Below are positions 43,647 to 50,722 of a DNA stretch of 64,000 bases, piece after piece; the stretch's first letter is position 1; the number at the start of each line of letters is the position of its first letter. The DNA is from Brevibacillus brevis (GTDB lineage: Bacteria > Bacillota > Bacilli > Brevibacillales > Brevibacillaceae), in assembly GCF_900637055.1 (NCBI RefSeq), contig NZ_LR134338.1:3296001-3360000 (forward strand). The letters run 5' to 3'. Under the pieces are notes generated by a model. That model saw only the letters and a list, made by a program, of their open reading frames with translations. It did not search any database and was not told the origin of the DNA. A program made the position numbers and the translations under genes.

Positions 43647-44747
43647 TTATGAAATCTCCTTTACCGAGACGTTTTGCTGTAGGATGTATTGGTATGCGCG
43701 GGCAATTTCCCGCTCGTTGCCCTGCAATTCAACAATCAGGTTGCCAAATGGCACTCCTTGCAGCTCGGTGATGTTTCCGAAAAGGACATTGACGTCACTG
43801 GCAAATCGCTTCGCTACTTGCGAAAGCATCGGCTGACCAGAGCTTTCCCCGATGAAACGAATATGAAGGATCTTGGATTTCCCTTGATTCGCTTCAAGAA
43901 GCTTGTAAACGCTCACTGGAATGTCGTCACGTACCACTGATTTGACAAAATGGCGAGCCGTCTCTGTCTGAGGATTTGCAAATACATCCAAGACATTTCC
44001 TTGTTCCACGACAGCGCCTTGCTCCATGACCGCAACACGGTTGCAAACCTCTTTGATGACATTCATTTCATGGGTAATCATGAGAATCGTGACGTTGTAT
44101 TCCTCGTTCACTCTTGTGAGCAATTCTAGAATGGACGCGGTCGTTTGCGGGTCCAACGCCGAGGTTGCTTCGTCGCTCAGCAAAATCGACGGGTTGGTCG
44201 CCAGTGCACGTGCGATCCCGACACGCTGCTTTTGTCCGCCGGATAGCTGGTTGGGATAGCTCTGCGCTTTTTCAGTTAATCCTACAAACGACAGGAGCTC
44301 GCCTACGCGTTCCTGAACTTCCTTTTGTGAAGTGGTTCCAAGCCGCAGCGGCATCGCTACATTGTCAAAAACGGTCTTCGTGGAGAGCAGATTGAACTGC
44401 TGAAAGATCATGCCAATGTTTTTCTTCAAGCTCCGCAAATGTTTGACCGACAAAACAGACAAATCATTCCCGTCGACAATCACTCTGCCAGATGTGGGCT
44501 GCTCCAATCGATTGACCGTGCGAAGCAACGTGCTTTTGCCAGCACCGCTTAAACCGATTACTCCGAAAATGTCGCCTTTGTGCACATTCAGCGTAACACC
44601 TTTTAATGCCTCAATAGTTGCGCCGCCGTTTTCGTATGATTTATGGACTTCGTGAAACTCAATCATGCTCTCTATCGGTTCAACCTTTTTCCCGTTGGAC
44701 GGAAGAGATGTACGTGTCTCCTCCCTAATCGCTTGTATGCTCCCCAT
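43647..44747 (-). CDS. metN: MetN-type ABC ATPase with C-terminal NIL domain (first importer)
   Basis: The 366-residue ATPase has Walker A GLSGAGKST, LSGGQKQRVGIARALA and LLSDEATSALD, then from about residue 280 a NIL domain (ILHIRFIGESSGQPMLSQVAKRFASDVNVLFGNITELQGVPFGNLIVELQG), the methionine-sensing part of MetN. The first 27 residues before MIEFHEVHKSYENG are an extension absent from most MetN; the ATG at 44747 has a GGGGG site, so it may be real. It follows the redoxin gene by 12 bp. Confidence 0.93.
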   Translation of the reverse strand: MGSIQAIREETRTSLPSNGKKVEPIESMIEFHEVHKSYENGGATIEALKGVTLNVHKGDIFGVIGLSGAGKSTLLRTVNRLEQPTSGRVIVDGNDLSVLSVKHLRSLKKNIGMIFQQFNLLSTKTVFDNVAMPLRLGTTSQKEVQERVGELLSFVGLTEKAQSYPNQLSGGQKQRVGIARALATNPSILLSDEATSALDPQTTASILELLTRVNEEYNVTILMITHEMNVIKEVCNRVAVMEQGAVVEQGNVLDVFANPQTETARHFVKSVVRDDIPVSVYKLLEANQGKSKILHIRFIGESSGQPMLSQVAKRFASDVNVLFGNITELQGVPFGNLIVELQGNEREIARAYQYILQQNVSVKEIS

Positions 44748-44759
44748 GTTGTTTCCCCC

Positions 44760-45017
44760 CTAGCTAACTGACAATCGCGATTCTAACCGATCCAGTTCTG
44801 TATGAAGCAATGCTTCGTATTTGCCGTCCCCGCCGAATTCCACCACCGGGACCAAGCGTGTGCCGTATTTGAGTTCCAGCACATCGCGGAGCACGTCTTT
44901 TCCTTCTACATCAATCCATTCAAAAGGATGTTGATTCGCTTGTAATACAGCCTTGACGTCTGTACAAAACGAGTACCCGCTTCTCCCCCATACAATCACT
45001 TTTTGTTTGGCTGACAC
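44760..45017 (-). CDS. Small glutaredoxin-like protein (CmoI/YtnI-like), first gene of the sulfur operon
   Basis: The 85-residue protein starts at GTG 45017 behind AAGGAGGAG and reads KVIVWGRSGYSFCTDVKAVLQANQHPFEWIDVEG, a thioredoxin-fold opening, with a single Cys in place of CxxC; TRLVPVVEFG carries the cis-Pro. In B. subtilis the redoxin CmoI (YtnI) is encoded in the S-methylcysteine operon beside CmoJ and CmoO. Here it heads a ten-gene operon. Its leader contains a promoter and an attenuator-type terminator (45071-45098). Confidence 0.85.
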   Translation of the reverse strand: MSAKQKVIVWGRSGYSFCTDVKAVLQANQHPFEWIDVEGKDVLRDVLELKYGTRLVPVVEFGGDGKYEALLHTELDRLESRLSVS

Positions 45018-45070
45018 GTACAACTCCTCCTTCTCCCAACACTGGCTTCCGGTGCGATCCAAAAACAAAA

Positions 45071-45098
45071 AGACCCCCTACCCATTGGCAGGAAGTCT
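45071..45098 (-). terminator. Attenuator terminator in the leader of the sulfur operon (leader B)
   Basis: On the minus strand AGACTTCCTGCC (45087-45098) pairs over 12 bp, with G-U pairs, with GGTAGGGGGTCT (45071-45082) around a 4-nt loop; TTTTTGTTTTT follows. It lies between the promoter and the first gene, so it must be passed to express the operon. A Cys codon TGC (45088-45090) of an upstream-starting frame lies within the 5' arm, close to its end. Confidence 0.8.
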
Positions 45099-45173
45099 CC
45101 AGTTGTCTGGTCGACATTTTTAATTCACATCGGATTACTTGGGATATTATCATTCTCACCTTTGCCACGTCAA
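45099..45173 (-). promoter_or_regulatory. Promoter and leader start of the ten-gene sulfur operon
   Basis: TTGACG (45168-45173), 16 bp, GATAAT (45146-45151) predict a start near 45139. A frame opens at ATG 45115-45117 (MSTRQLETSCQW...) and puts Cys at codon 10, inside the terminator 5' arm; it runs on to 44920, overlapping the redoxin gene in another frame. The bases just before the terminator can form a 4-bp hairpin CCAG-ACAA-CTGG. Confidence 0.6.
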
Positions 45174-45219
45174 CAGCTATTTTCCATCGCATTACAAACA
45201 TTGCAGCTTGAAATAGTCA

Positions 45220-45339
45220 TTGACAATGAAATGGGTTACCGATAAAATCCTAGCAAATAACTATGAAATCAGCCGACTGGTCATCCAGAGGCCCCCTTTG
45301 TACATGCAAGCGTACGATCAGGGGGCCTCTATTTCTTTT
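45220..45339 (+). promoter_or_regulatory. Promoter and attenuator leader of the LLM gene (leader A)
   Basis: TTGACA (45220-45225), 17 bp, TAAAAT (45243-45248) form a near-consensus promoter with start near 45252-45255. After a small hairpin CTGG-TCAT-CCAG, the terminator arms AGAGGCCCCCT (45287-45297) and AGGGGGCCTCT (45320-45330) are followed by ATTTCTTTT. The structural gene begins 25 nt after the tract. Confidence 0.8.
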
Positions 45340-45352
45340 CCATTACGAATAG
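45263..45352 (+). CDS. Putative leader peptide with CTC motif (leader A)
   Basis: ATG 45263 lies only 8-11 nt from the predicted transcript end, with no ribosome site. The 29-codon frame starts MKSADWSSRGPLCTC; the two Cys codons (45299-45301 and 45305-45307) come just after the 5' arm of the terminator, so a ribosome waiting there would cover that arm. The stop TAG (45350-45352) overlaps the AGGAG ribosome site of the next gene. The segment ADWS-S/T-R/K-G is shared with leader C. Confidence 0.5.
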   Translation: MKSADWSSRGPLCTCKRTIRGPLFLFHYE

Positions 45353-45363
45353 GAGCGAAGAAC

Positions 45364-46380
45364 ATGCCGCTAAAACTAAGCATTTTGGATCAGAGTCCCA
45401 TCCAAGAAGGGGAAACGGCAACAGAGGCTTTTTTGCATACCATTGCCTTGGTCAAGAAGGCCGAAGAGCTCGGCTATCACCGGTTCTGGGTGTCTGAGCA
45501 TCACGACTTAGATCATGTGGTCGGCTCATCACCAGAGGTGCTCATCGCCCATTTGCTGGCGAAAACGGAACATATCCGCATCGGTTCCGGTGGAGTGATG
45601 CTGCAACACTACAGCCCGTATAAGGTAGCAGAAAATTTCCATGTATTGGCTTCCCTGGCACCTGGTCGTGTCGATCTCGGTATTGGCAGAGCTCCCGGCG
45701 GGCTTCCGTTATCAACAAAAGCACTGCAACAGGAGAACACAGGAATCAACCGAACTCTTGCAGAAAAACTCGTAGAACTCGAGCACTTTCTCCATGACGA
45801 GCTAACGCCTGCGCACTCCCTTTATGGATTAAAAGTCATCCCGACTCCCCCCGAGCCTGCTGATTTATTCCTATTGGGTACGAGTCTCGAAAGCGCAGAA
45901 TTAGCTGCTTCCCGGGGCATTCCATACGTGTTTGCCCTGTTTATCAACCAGGATGGGACGGTGAGTCAAGCCGCTATTAATGCCTACCGAAAGCAGTTTC
46001 GTCCAGGCAGAATCGCCAATCCGCAAGCACTCCTTGCTCTTTCTGTCATCGTAGCCGATACCGAAGAAGAAGCCGCTCAATTAGCAAAGGAAAGCAAGGT
46101 CGCCAAAATCCATTTGCAAAGCGGAAAAACCGTAACCGTCACCAGTCTGAAAAAGGCGGAAGAATTCGGGCTCCAATCCGTCGAACCGTATACCATTGAG
46201 GTAAAGGAAGCGAATGTCATTCACGGAACGAAAGACACGGTACGGGAAAAGCTTATTGCCATCCAGGATCAATACGATATCGAGGAAGTCATCATTACAG
46301 CGCCTATCAAAGACTTTCAAAAACGCGTGCTGTCATATGAGCGATTGAGGGAAGCATTTTCGGAACTGACCGTTTCCTGA
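45364..46380 (+). CDS. LLM-class flavin oxidoreductase, luciferase-like group 1 (CmoO/YtmO-like)
   Basis: The 338-residue protein has the group 1 pattern: LKLSILDQSPIQEGETATEAF, LGYHRFWVSEHHDLDHVVGSSPEVLIAHL, IRIGSGGVMLQHYSPYKVAENFHVLASLAPGRVDLGIGRAPGG. B. subtilis YtmO (CmoO) of the S-methylcysteine operon and YvbT-like proteins share this layout. ATG 45364 follows AGGAGCG; the open frame continues upstream into the leader but that part is not conserved. It is transcribed away from the ten-gene operon and has its own attenuator leader. Confidence 0.87.
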   Translation: MPLKLSILDQSPIQEGETATEAFLHTIALVKKAEELGYHRFWVSEHHDLDHVVGSSPEVLIAHLLAKTEHIRIGSGGVMLQHYSPYKVAENFHVLASLAPGRVDLGIGRAPGGLPLSTKALQQENTGINRTLAEKLVELEHFLHDELTPAHSLYGLKVIPTPPEPADLFLLGTSLESAELAASRGIPYVFALFINQDGTVSQAAINAYRKQFRPGRIANPQALLALSVIVADTEEEAAQLAKESKVAKIHLQSGKTVTVTSLKKAEEFGLQSVEPYTIEVKEANVIHGTKDTVREKLIAIQDQYDIEEVIITAPIKDFQKRVLSYERLREAFSELTVS

Positions 46381-46411
46381 TTTGTGCCAGACAGATCACA
46401 AGATGAATTTA

Positions 46412-46906
46412 TTAAGGCCGATCCGCTTGAGTGAATGAGGCGAGTCGGCTTTTTTCCCTTTGATCCCACTCCTCTAGCGTCATCATTTTAAAGGCTTCCT
46501 CAAAATCAATTCGCAAAGGTGCGATGAATTCCAACAGGTTGCTGTCGGGATCTTCGAAATAAATCGCAGCGTGAGCTTGGGGGTTATTCGGCAAAACAAG
46601 CGGCTGCTTTTCTGGCGGGAAACCAAAGATAGTGGTCACCGTTATTCCCTTCTGTTCCAGCCACTCCTTCGCTTCCTTCATATCTTTTCCATCAATATGA
46701 AAGGCCACATGTCTCAACGATACGTGATACGGAGTATCTACCCGATCGGTCTCCCATAGTCCTAACCAGCTGCGCCCTTTTTCAATCCAAAAGAAAGCCA
46801 CTGTATCGGTCTGATGAGCAAGTTCCAAATCCAGATCTTTGTAAAACGCAATCGATCTTGCAAGATTCTTGACAGGTAAATGTGCTTCGTACAGTCCTTT
46901 AATCAT
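46412..46906 (-). CDS. VOC-family protein
   Basis: The 164-residue protein has KGLYEAHLPVKNLARSIAFYKDLDLELAHQ...VSLRHVAFHIDGKDMKEAKEWLEQKGITV...AIYFEDPDSNLLEFIAP, the fosfomycin-resistance-like glyoxalase pattern with metal-site His and Glu. ATG 46906 lies nine bases after AGGAGG; an earlier ATG overlaps that site. Function is unassigned. It sits between two sulfur monooxygenase genes but has its own AT-rich promoter region and no attenuator leader. Confidence 0.87.
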   Translation of the reverse strand: MIKGLYEAHLPVKNLARSIAFYKDLDLELAHQTDTVAFFWIEKGRSWLGLWETDRVDTPYHVSLRHVAFHIDGKDMKEAKEWLEQKGITVTTIFGFPPEKQPLVLPNNPQAHAAIYFEDPDSNLLEFIAPLRIDFEEAFKMMTLEEWDQREKSRLASFTQADRP

Positions 46907-46987
46907 ACTTGACATCCTCCTTTACTTTTTCAATATTAATATATTATATGTATGATTATATTAACAATTCTGGATGATTGCAAAAAA

Positions 46988-47013
46988 AGAGTCTGCAAAT
47001 GAATGCAAACTCT
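46988..47013 (-). terminator. Terminator after the second NtaA-type monooxygenase gene
   Basis: AGAGTTTGC and GCAGACTCT pair around eight bases; TTTTTTTG follows in the minus direction. Confidence 0.75.
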
Positions 47014-47029
47014 GACCTAAACTGCCCAC

Positions 47030-48361
47030 TTACACGATCGTATGCTGTTCTTTCACGTAACGGTTCACCGGGATGGAAAGCCCCAGGTTCCCACGTAATG
47101 TGTCCGCTTCATATTCGTCGCGATAAATCCCCCGCTCTTGCAAAAGGGGCACTACCAACTCAACAAAATCGTCCAACCCATGCGGCACAACGGAGTGGAC
47201 AATAAATCCGTCGGCGGCTTGTTTTTCAAACCACAACTGAATTTGGTCCGCTACCATCGTGGGCGTTCCGATAAAATCGCTGGAAGGTGTGGCCGTTTGC
47301 AAAGCAACCTGTCGCAACGTCCAGTTGTTCTCTTTGGCATTTTGTTTGATTTTGTCAGTGGTACTTCGAAAGCCGTTACTTCCGATCTCGCCCAAATCAG
47401 GGAATCGTTTATCCAATTCATATTGGGTAAAATCGTGGTGGTCAAAAAAGCGGCCCAAATAATTCAATGCATGCTCGATACTGACTAGATTGACGATTTC
47501 CTGATGCTTTTGCAGCGCCTCTTCCTTTGTTCTGCCGACAATTGGGCGTATCCCCGGAAATAGTAAGATGGACTCCGGTGAGCGTCCATACTTCGCCGCT
47601 CGCGCTTTTACATCCTGATAGAAGCTGGCTGCCTCCTCAAGGGTTTCTGCCCCTGTAAACACGGCGTCTGCCGATTTTGCCGCCAATGTCTTGCCGCTTT
47701 GAGAAGAACCTGCCTGAAAAATAACAGGGTGTCCTTGTTGAGAACGAGCGATATTTAATGGACCCTGCACGGAAAAGTGCTCCCCTTGATGATTCAATCG
47801 ATGCATTTTTTGCGGATGGAAAAAGATACCCGCTTCCTTATCGCGAATGAACGCATCATCTTCCCACGAATCCCACAGCCCTTTGACTACTTCCAAATAC
47901 TCCTCCGCAATTCGGTATCGCAGCTCATGGGATGGATGCTCCTTTTTCCCATAGTTCAGCGCTGAGCCTTCCAAAGGCGAGGTCACGACATTCCACCCAG
48001 CCCTGCCGCTACTGATATGATCCAGGGACGCAAATTGCCTGGCTATAGTAAACGGCTCGCTGTACGAGGTAGATACGGTGCCAACCAAGCCGATTCGTGA
48101 GGTGACGGCTCCAAGTGCAGATAAAATCGTAAGTGGCTCGAAACGGTTCAAAAAATGGGGGAGCGATTTTTCATTGATGTACAAACCATCTGCAATAAAG
48201 ACAAAATCGAACAATCCTGATTCAGCTTTCAGCGCCTGCTGCACATAGAATCCAAGATTGACGCTGGCGTCAGCCAATGCTTTCGGGTGCCGCCACGCTC
48301 CCATATTCCCTCCGATTCCGTGAATCATCGTCCCTAGCTTCAATGTTCTCTTGCTCCCCAT
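47030..48361 (-). CDS. LLM flavin monooxygenase, NtaA/SnaA/DszA family (second copy)
   Basis: The 443-residue protein has the same landmarks as the operon copy: [93 protein letters not shown]. The two copies are clearly related but too different for a recent duplication, so they probably cleave different sulfur compounds. ATG 48361 follows AAAGGAGG. It is a single-gene unit with an attenuator leader (leader C). Confidence 0.9.
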   Translation of the reverse strand: MGSKRTLKLGTMIHGIGGNMGAWRHPKALADASVNLGFYVQQALKAESGLFDFVFIADGLYINEKSLPHFLNRFEPLTILSALGAVTSRIGLVGTVSTSYSEPFTIARQFASLDHISSGRAGWNVVTSPLEGSALNYGKKEHPSHELRYRIAEEYLEVVKGLWDSWEDDAFIRDKEAGIFFHPQKMHRLNHQGEHFSVQGPLNIARSQQGHPVIFQAGSSQSGKTLAAKSADAVFTGAETLEEAASFYQDVKARAAKYGRSPESILLFPGIRPIVGRTKEEALQKHQEIVNLVSIEHALNYLGRFFDHHDFTQYELDKRFPDLGEIGSNGFRSTTDKIKQNAKENNWTLRQVALQTATPSSDFIGTPTMVADQIQLWFEKQAADGFIVHSVVPHGLDDFVELVVPLLQERGIYRDEYEADTLRGNLGLSIPVNRYVKEQHTIV

Positions 48362-48389
48362 GGTTCGTTCCTCCTTTGTTAAATAACAA

Positions 48390-48480
48390 AAAGGCCCCTG
48401 TCAAGTACAGGAGCCTTTGGTTGACCAATCAGCCAAGAATCGTTGTAGATTAGATTATGGTAATTATTCCAATGTGTCAA
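48390..48480 (-). promoter_or_regulatory. Promoter and attenuator leader of the second monooxygenase gene (leader C)
   Basis: TTGACA (48475-48480), 17 bp, TAATCT (48452-48457) predict a start near 48444-48446. After a hairpin TTGG-TCAA-CCAA, the terminator arms AAAGGCTCCTGT (48407-48418) and ACAGGGGCCTTT (48390-48401) pair over 12 bp around a 5-nt loop, followed by TTG-TTATTT. Confidence 0.8.
48401..48436 (-). CDS. Putative 11-residue leader peptide with Cys codon (leader C)
   Basis: TTG 48434-48436, 8-10 nt from the predicted transcript start and without ribosome site, opens the frame MADWSTKGSCT followed by TGA. The Cys codon TGT (48407-48409) is exactly the last three bases of the terminator 5' arm. 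The ADWS core is shared with leader A. Confidence 0.45.
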   Translation of the reverse strand: MADWSTKGSCT

Positions 48481-48496
48481 GTGTGAATTAAACTAC

Positions 48497-49471
48497 TTAC
48501 TTCCCCATTGCTTTCATGATTTCTTCAATCCCGTCTATTTTCGCCAGAGCCATCGGTCCAGGTAACGAAGGGTCTGCCAATTCATAGACTCGGTTATTTT
48601 TGACGGCGTTCAAGCTATTCCAGACGTTGCTTCCTTTCAGGGCCTCTTTCACTCCACCTTGGATCGGCGCTTGCCAATTATTGATGACGAACAGATGGTC
48701 TGGATTTAGTTGAGCGAGGCCCTCGAGTGAGAGCTGCCCATTTTCATGAGCCCCTTCCGTTCGCTTCAATCCAAGTCCGTTGTAAAATGGATCGAATCTT
48801 CCATCGGTCCAAGTAATGAACTGCTCTTTCCCTCTGTACATGACGAACATGACCGACTCCTGACTGCGAAAGGCGAGCTGTTCTTTGTATGCCGCCGATT
48901 TTCGATCAAACTCGGCTAGCACATTCGTAGCCTTCTCCTCTTTTCCTATAATCGAAGCCATTTGTTGGAGGGTTTCACGCCAATCCCCAGCCTGAGGCAA
49001 GATGACAGTTGGTGCAATTTGCGATAATTTTCCGTATTGGTCGCGCATGTCATCAGCGGCAATAATGATATCAGACTGAACAGCCAGCAACTTCTCCAGA
49101 TCGACCTCCATCCCCAGATCGATGATATTTTTATCCGCTACTCGTTTATTGAGACTGGGAAAATTCGCCGTAATGGTCGATACACCTTGGGCAGCAATCG
49201 GATACTCATCCAAAACGGCCAAGTAGTCAACAAAAGCAATGTACGGCGTCGCGATTTTTATTGGTTTTTCCTGAATGACCGTTTCACCTGATAGATGGGC
49301 GATCGTCCGTGGAAAAGCACTCTCGCTCTTTGCAGGCGTTGAGCCTTGGTGTCCCGCTTGTTTGTTCGTAGTTAGTGCAGTTGTTTGTTGGCCCGATCCT
49401 CCGCCGCATCCTGTGATCATCAGGACTAAAATGATAGCAAGGACCATAAAAATACTACCTAGTCGTTGCAT
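48497..49471 (-). CDS. Iron-siderophore-type ABC substrate-binding lipoprotein
   Basis: The 324-residue lipoprotein has signal MQRLGSIFMVLAIILVLMIT with lipobox ITGC and a FecB/FepB class III binding fold: PIKIATPYIAFVDYLAVLDEYPIAAQGVS, KNIIDLGMEVDLEKLLAVQSDIIIAADD and GLKRTEGAHENGQLSLEGLAQLNPDHLFVI. It should bind a ferric siderophore outside the membrane. No permease or ATPase gene is adjacent, so it must use a transporter encoded elsewhere. A Fur-like box lies upstream and an AraC regulator follows that region. Confidence 0.9.
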   Translation of the reverse strand: MQRLGSIFMVLAIILVLMITGCGGGSGQQTTALTTNKQAGHQGSTPAKSESAFPRTIAHLSGETVIQEKPIKIATPYIAFVDYLAVLDEYPIAAQGVSTITANFPSLNKRVADKNIIDLGMEVDLEKLLAVQSDIIIAADDMRDQYGKLSQIAPTVILPQAGDWRETLQQMASIIGKEEKATNVLAEFDRKSAAYKEQLAFRSQESVMFVMYRGKEQFITWTDGRFDPFYNGLGLKRTEGAHENGQLSLEGLAQLNPDHLFVINNWQAPIQGGVKEALKGSNVWNSLNAVKNNRVYELADPSLPGPMALAKIDGIEEIMKAMGK

Positions 49472-49524
49472 ACTCCGTCTTCTCTCCTTTTTGAGGCTCT
49501 CCTACATTAAAACGACATGTAAAT

Positions 49525-49539
49525 GAGATTCGTTATCAA
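49525..49539. promoter_or_regulatory. Fur-like box before the siderophore-binding gene
   Basis: TGATAACGAATCTCA (minus strand) matches 11 of 14 positions of the 7-1-7 Fur motif TGATAAT-N-ATTATCA and lies about 55 bp upstream of the gene. Confidence 0.55.
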
Positions 49540-49617
49540 CGCCCCAAATGATACTACTGGCCGGTCATCCATACTACCTGTAGACGGAATAGTTTGCTGG
49601 TTATCGGGATACTGAGC

Positions 49618-50628
49618 CTACCTGTTAGAGGAACGTCTCACGAATGCGCTTGGGTTGACACCATATTTCTCCCGGAAAGCTTCCGCAAAGTAGCTTGTAT
49701 TCGTGTATCCGATGGCACTCGAGGTTTCCGTCACATTCATTTCCCCTTGTTGAAGTAAAAATAAGGCTTTTTCCAGCCTCTTTTCTCGCAAGTAGCCAAA
49801 AACGGTTGTGCCAAACATTGCTTTAAATCCTGCCTTCAGCTTGTAGTCGTTTAAACCAATCATCCGGGACAGTGCAGGTAATGAAGGCGGGTCCGCCATG
49901 CATTCCAACATGATCTCCCTTGCTTGTACGATCTTTTCTTTGTCGCTTTTCGATAAGGGAACAGACGCAGTTTCCTTATCAAGCAGAAAGGATTGAAACG
50001 CCATCGAAAGCAGTCCCAATACGCCAGTTTCCATCTCAATCTTTTTCGTTCCCGGTTTGGCGGCGTGCTGCATCACACGTTGGAGTGCAACAGAAGCAGC
50101 AGGAGACAGCTTTTCCTGAAAGATACGAAACGATTGTTTTCCAAGAACTTGCCTGAATTCAATGGAACGCTCACCATTCGACTCCTCCATGAAATGATGG
50201 AAGGTCGACACCGGAATACCGATGCCAAGCATGTGGAACGGCTCATTTCCACCGTATTCAAACCTCGCTTCCACTTCTGACATGAATTGTAGCGAGCAAA
50301 GACCAGGCAGCAATTGATGCTCTTTGCCTTGCACCCGAATCCCTCTTTCCCCTTTTAAACAAAAATTCAGCTCTACCATAGGGCTTTTCGTAGAAAGAGA
50401 GATTCTCCGTGATCGGTAAAATGTATAGTCAGATACAACAACTTCCATATCATACCGAGGAAGAAACCGACGAGCATACCCCTCACCCATCTCTGGATGA
50501 AGGGTCAGATTTGTTTTCTGATCCACATTCTGTGTTTCCAGATTCATTCTGTCGAAAAAGTGATGAAAGTTTTCTTGAATATCTGTAGAACTCAACTCTG
50601 TCCACCCAATCTGATGTGTAAAATGCAC
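49618..50628 (-). CDS. AraC-family regulator of iron-siderophore uptake
   Basis: The 336-residue protein has a C-terminal AraC domain (VQAREIMLECMADPPSLPALSRMIGLNDYKLKAGFKAMFGTTVFGYLREKRLEKALFLLQQGEMNVTETSSAIGYTNTSYFAEAFREKYGVNPSAFVR) with both helix-turn-helices, and an N-terminal sensor of the PchR/YbtA type. Those proteins activate siderophore uptake genes when the siderophore is bound. It is followed by the binding lipoprotein gene. GTG at 50628 gives the longest form but overlaps the end of the Fur box region, so the start is uncertain. Confidence 0.88.
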   Translation of the reverse strand: MHFTHQIGWTELSSTDIQENFHHFFDRMNLETQNVDQKTNLTLHPEMGEGYARRFLPRYDMEVVVSDYTFYRSRRISLSTKSPMVELNFCLKGERGIRVQGKEHQLLPGLCSLQFMSEVEARFEYGGNEPFHMLGIGIPVSTFHHFMEESNGERSIEFRQVLGKQSFRIFQEKLSPAASVALQRVMQHAAKPGTKKIEMETGVLGLLSMAFQSFLLDKETASVPLSKSDKEKIVQAREIMLECMADPPSLPALSRMIGLNDYKLKAGFKAMFGTTVFGYLREKRLEKALFLLQQGEMNVTETSSAIGYTNTSYFAEAFREKYGVNPSAFVRRSSNR

Positions 50629-50629
50629 A

Positions 50630-50644
50630 TGATAATCATTCTCA
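50630..50644. promoter_or_regulatory. Fur box before the AraC gene
   Basis: TGATAATCATTCTCA matches the 7-1-7 Fur motif at 13 of 14 positions. On the minus strand it overlaps the region just after the -10 TATAAT (rc of 50649-50654), where Fur would block transcription in iron-replete cells. Confidence 0.75.
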
Positions 50645-50722
50645 AATTATAGCGGATTGAGGAAAGTTTTACTATGATAATGGAAATAGTGGGTTCATTT
50701 TAGCAAAAGAGGTGATGTTCTT

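Noticed and set aside
38792..44747. The two metNIQ sets as a recent tandem duplication
   Set aside because: The pairs differ strongly in sequence, in MetN length and in gene order, so independent origin or old divergence is more likely.
45018..45173. SAM (S-box) riboswitch or cysteine T-box before the sulfur operon
   Set aside because: The leader is below 80 nt before the terminator, has no S-box core and no T-box TGGNACCGCG or specifier loop.
44920..45201. Minus-strand frame spanning the sulfur operon leader as an ordinary gene
   Set aside because: It overlaps the promoter, the attenuator and the redoxin gene. Only the piece from ATG 45117 through the Cys codon is kept, as a possible leader frame.
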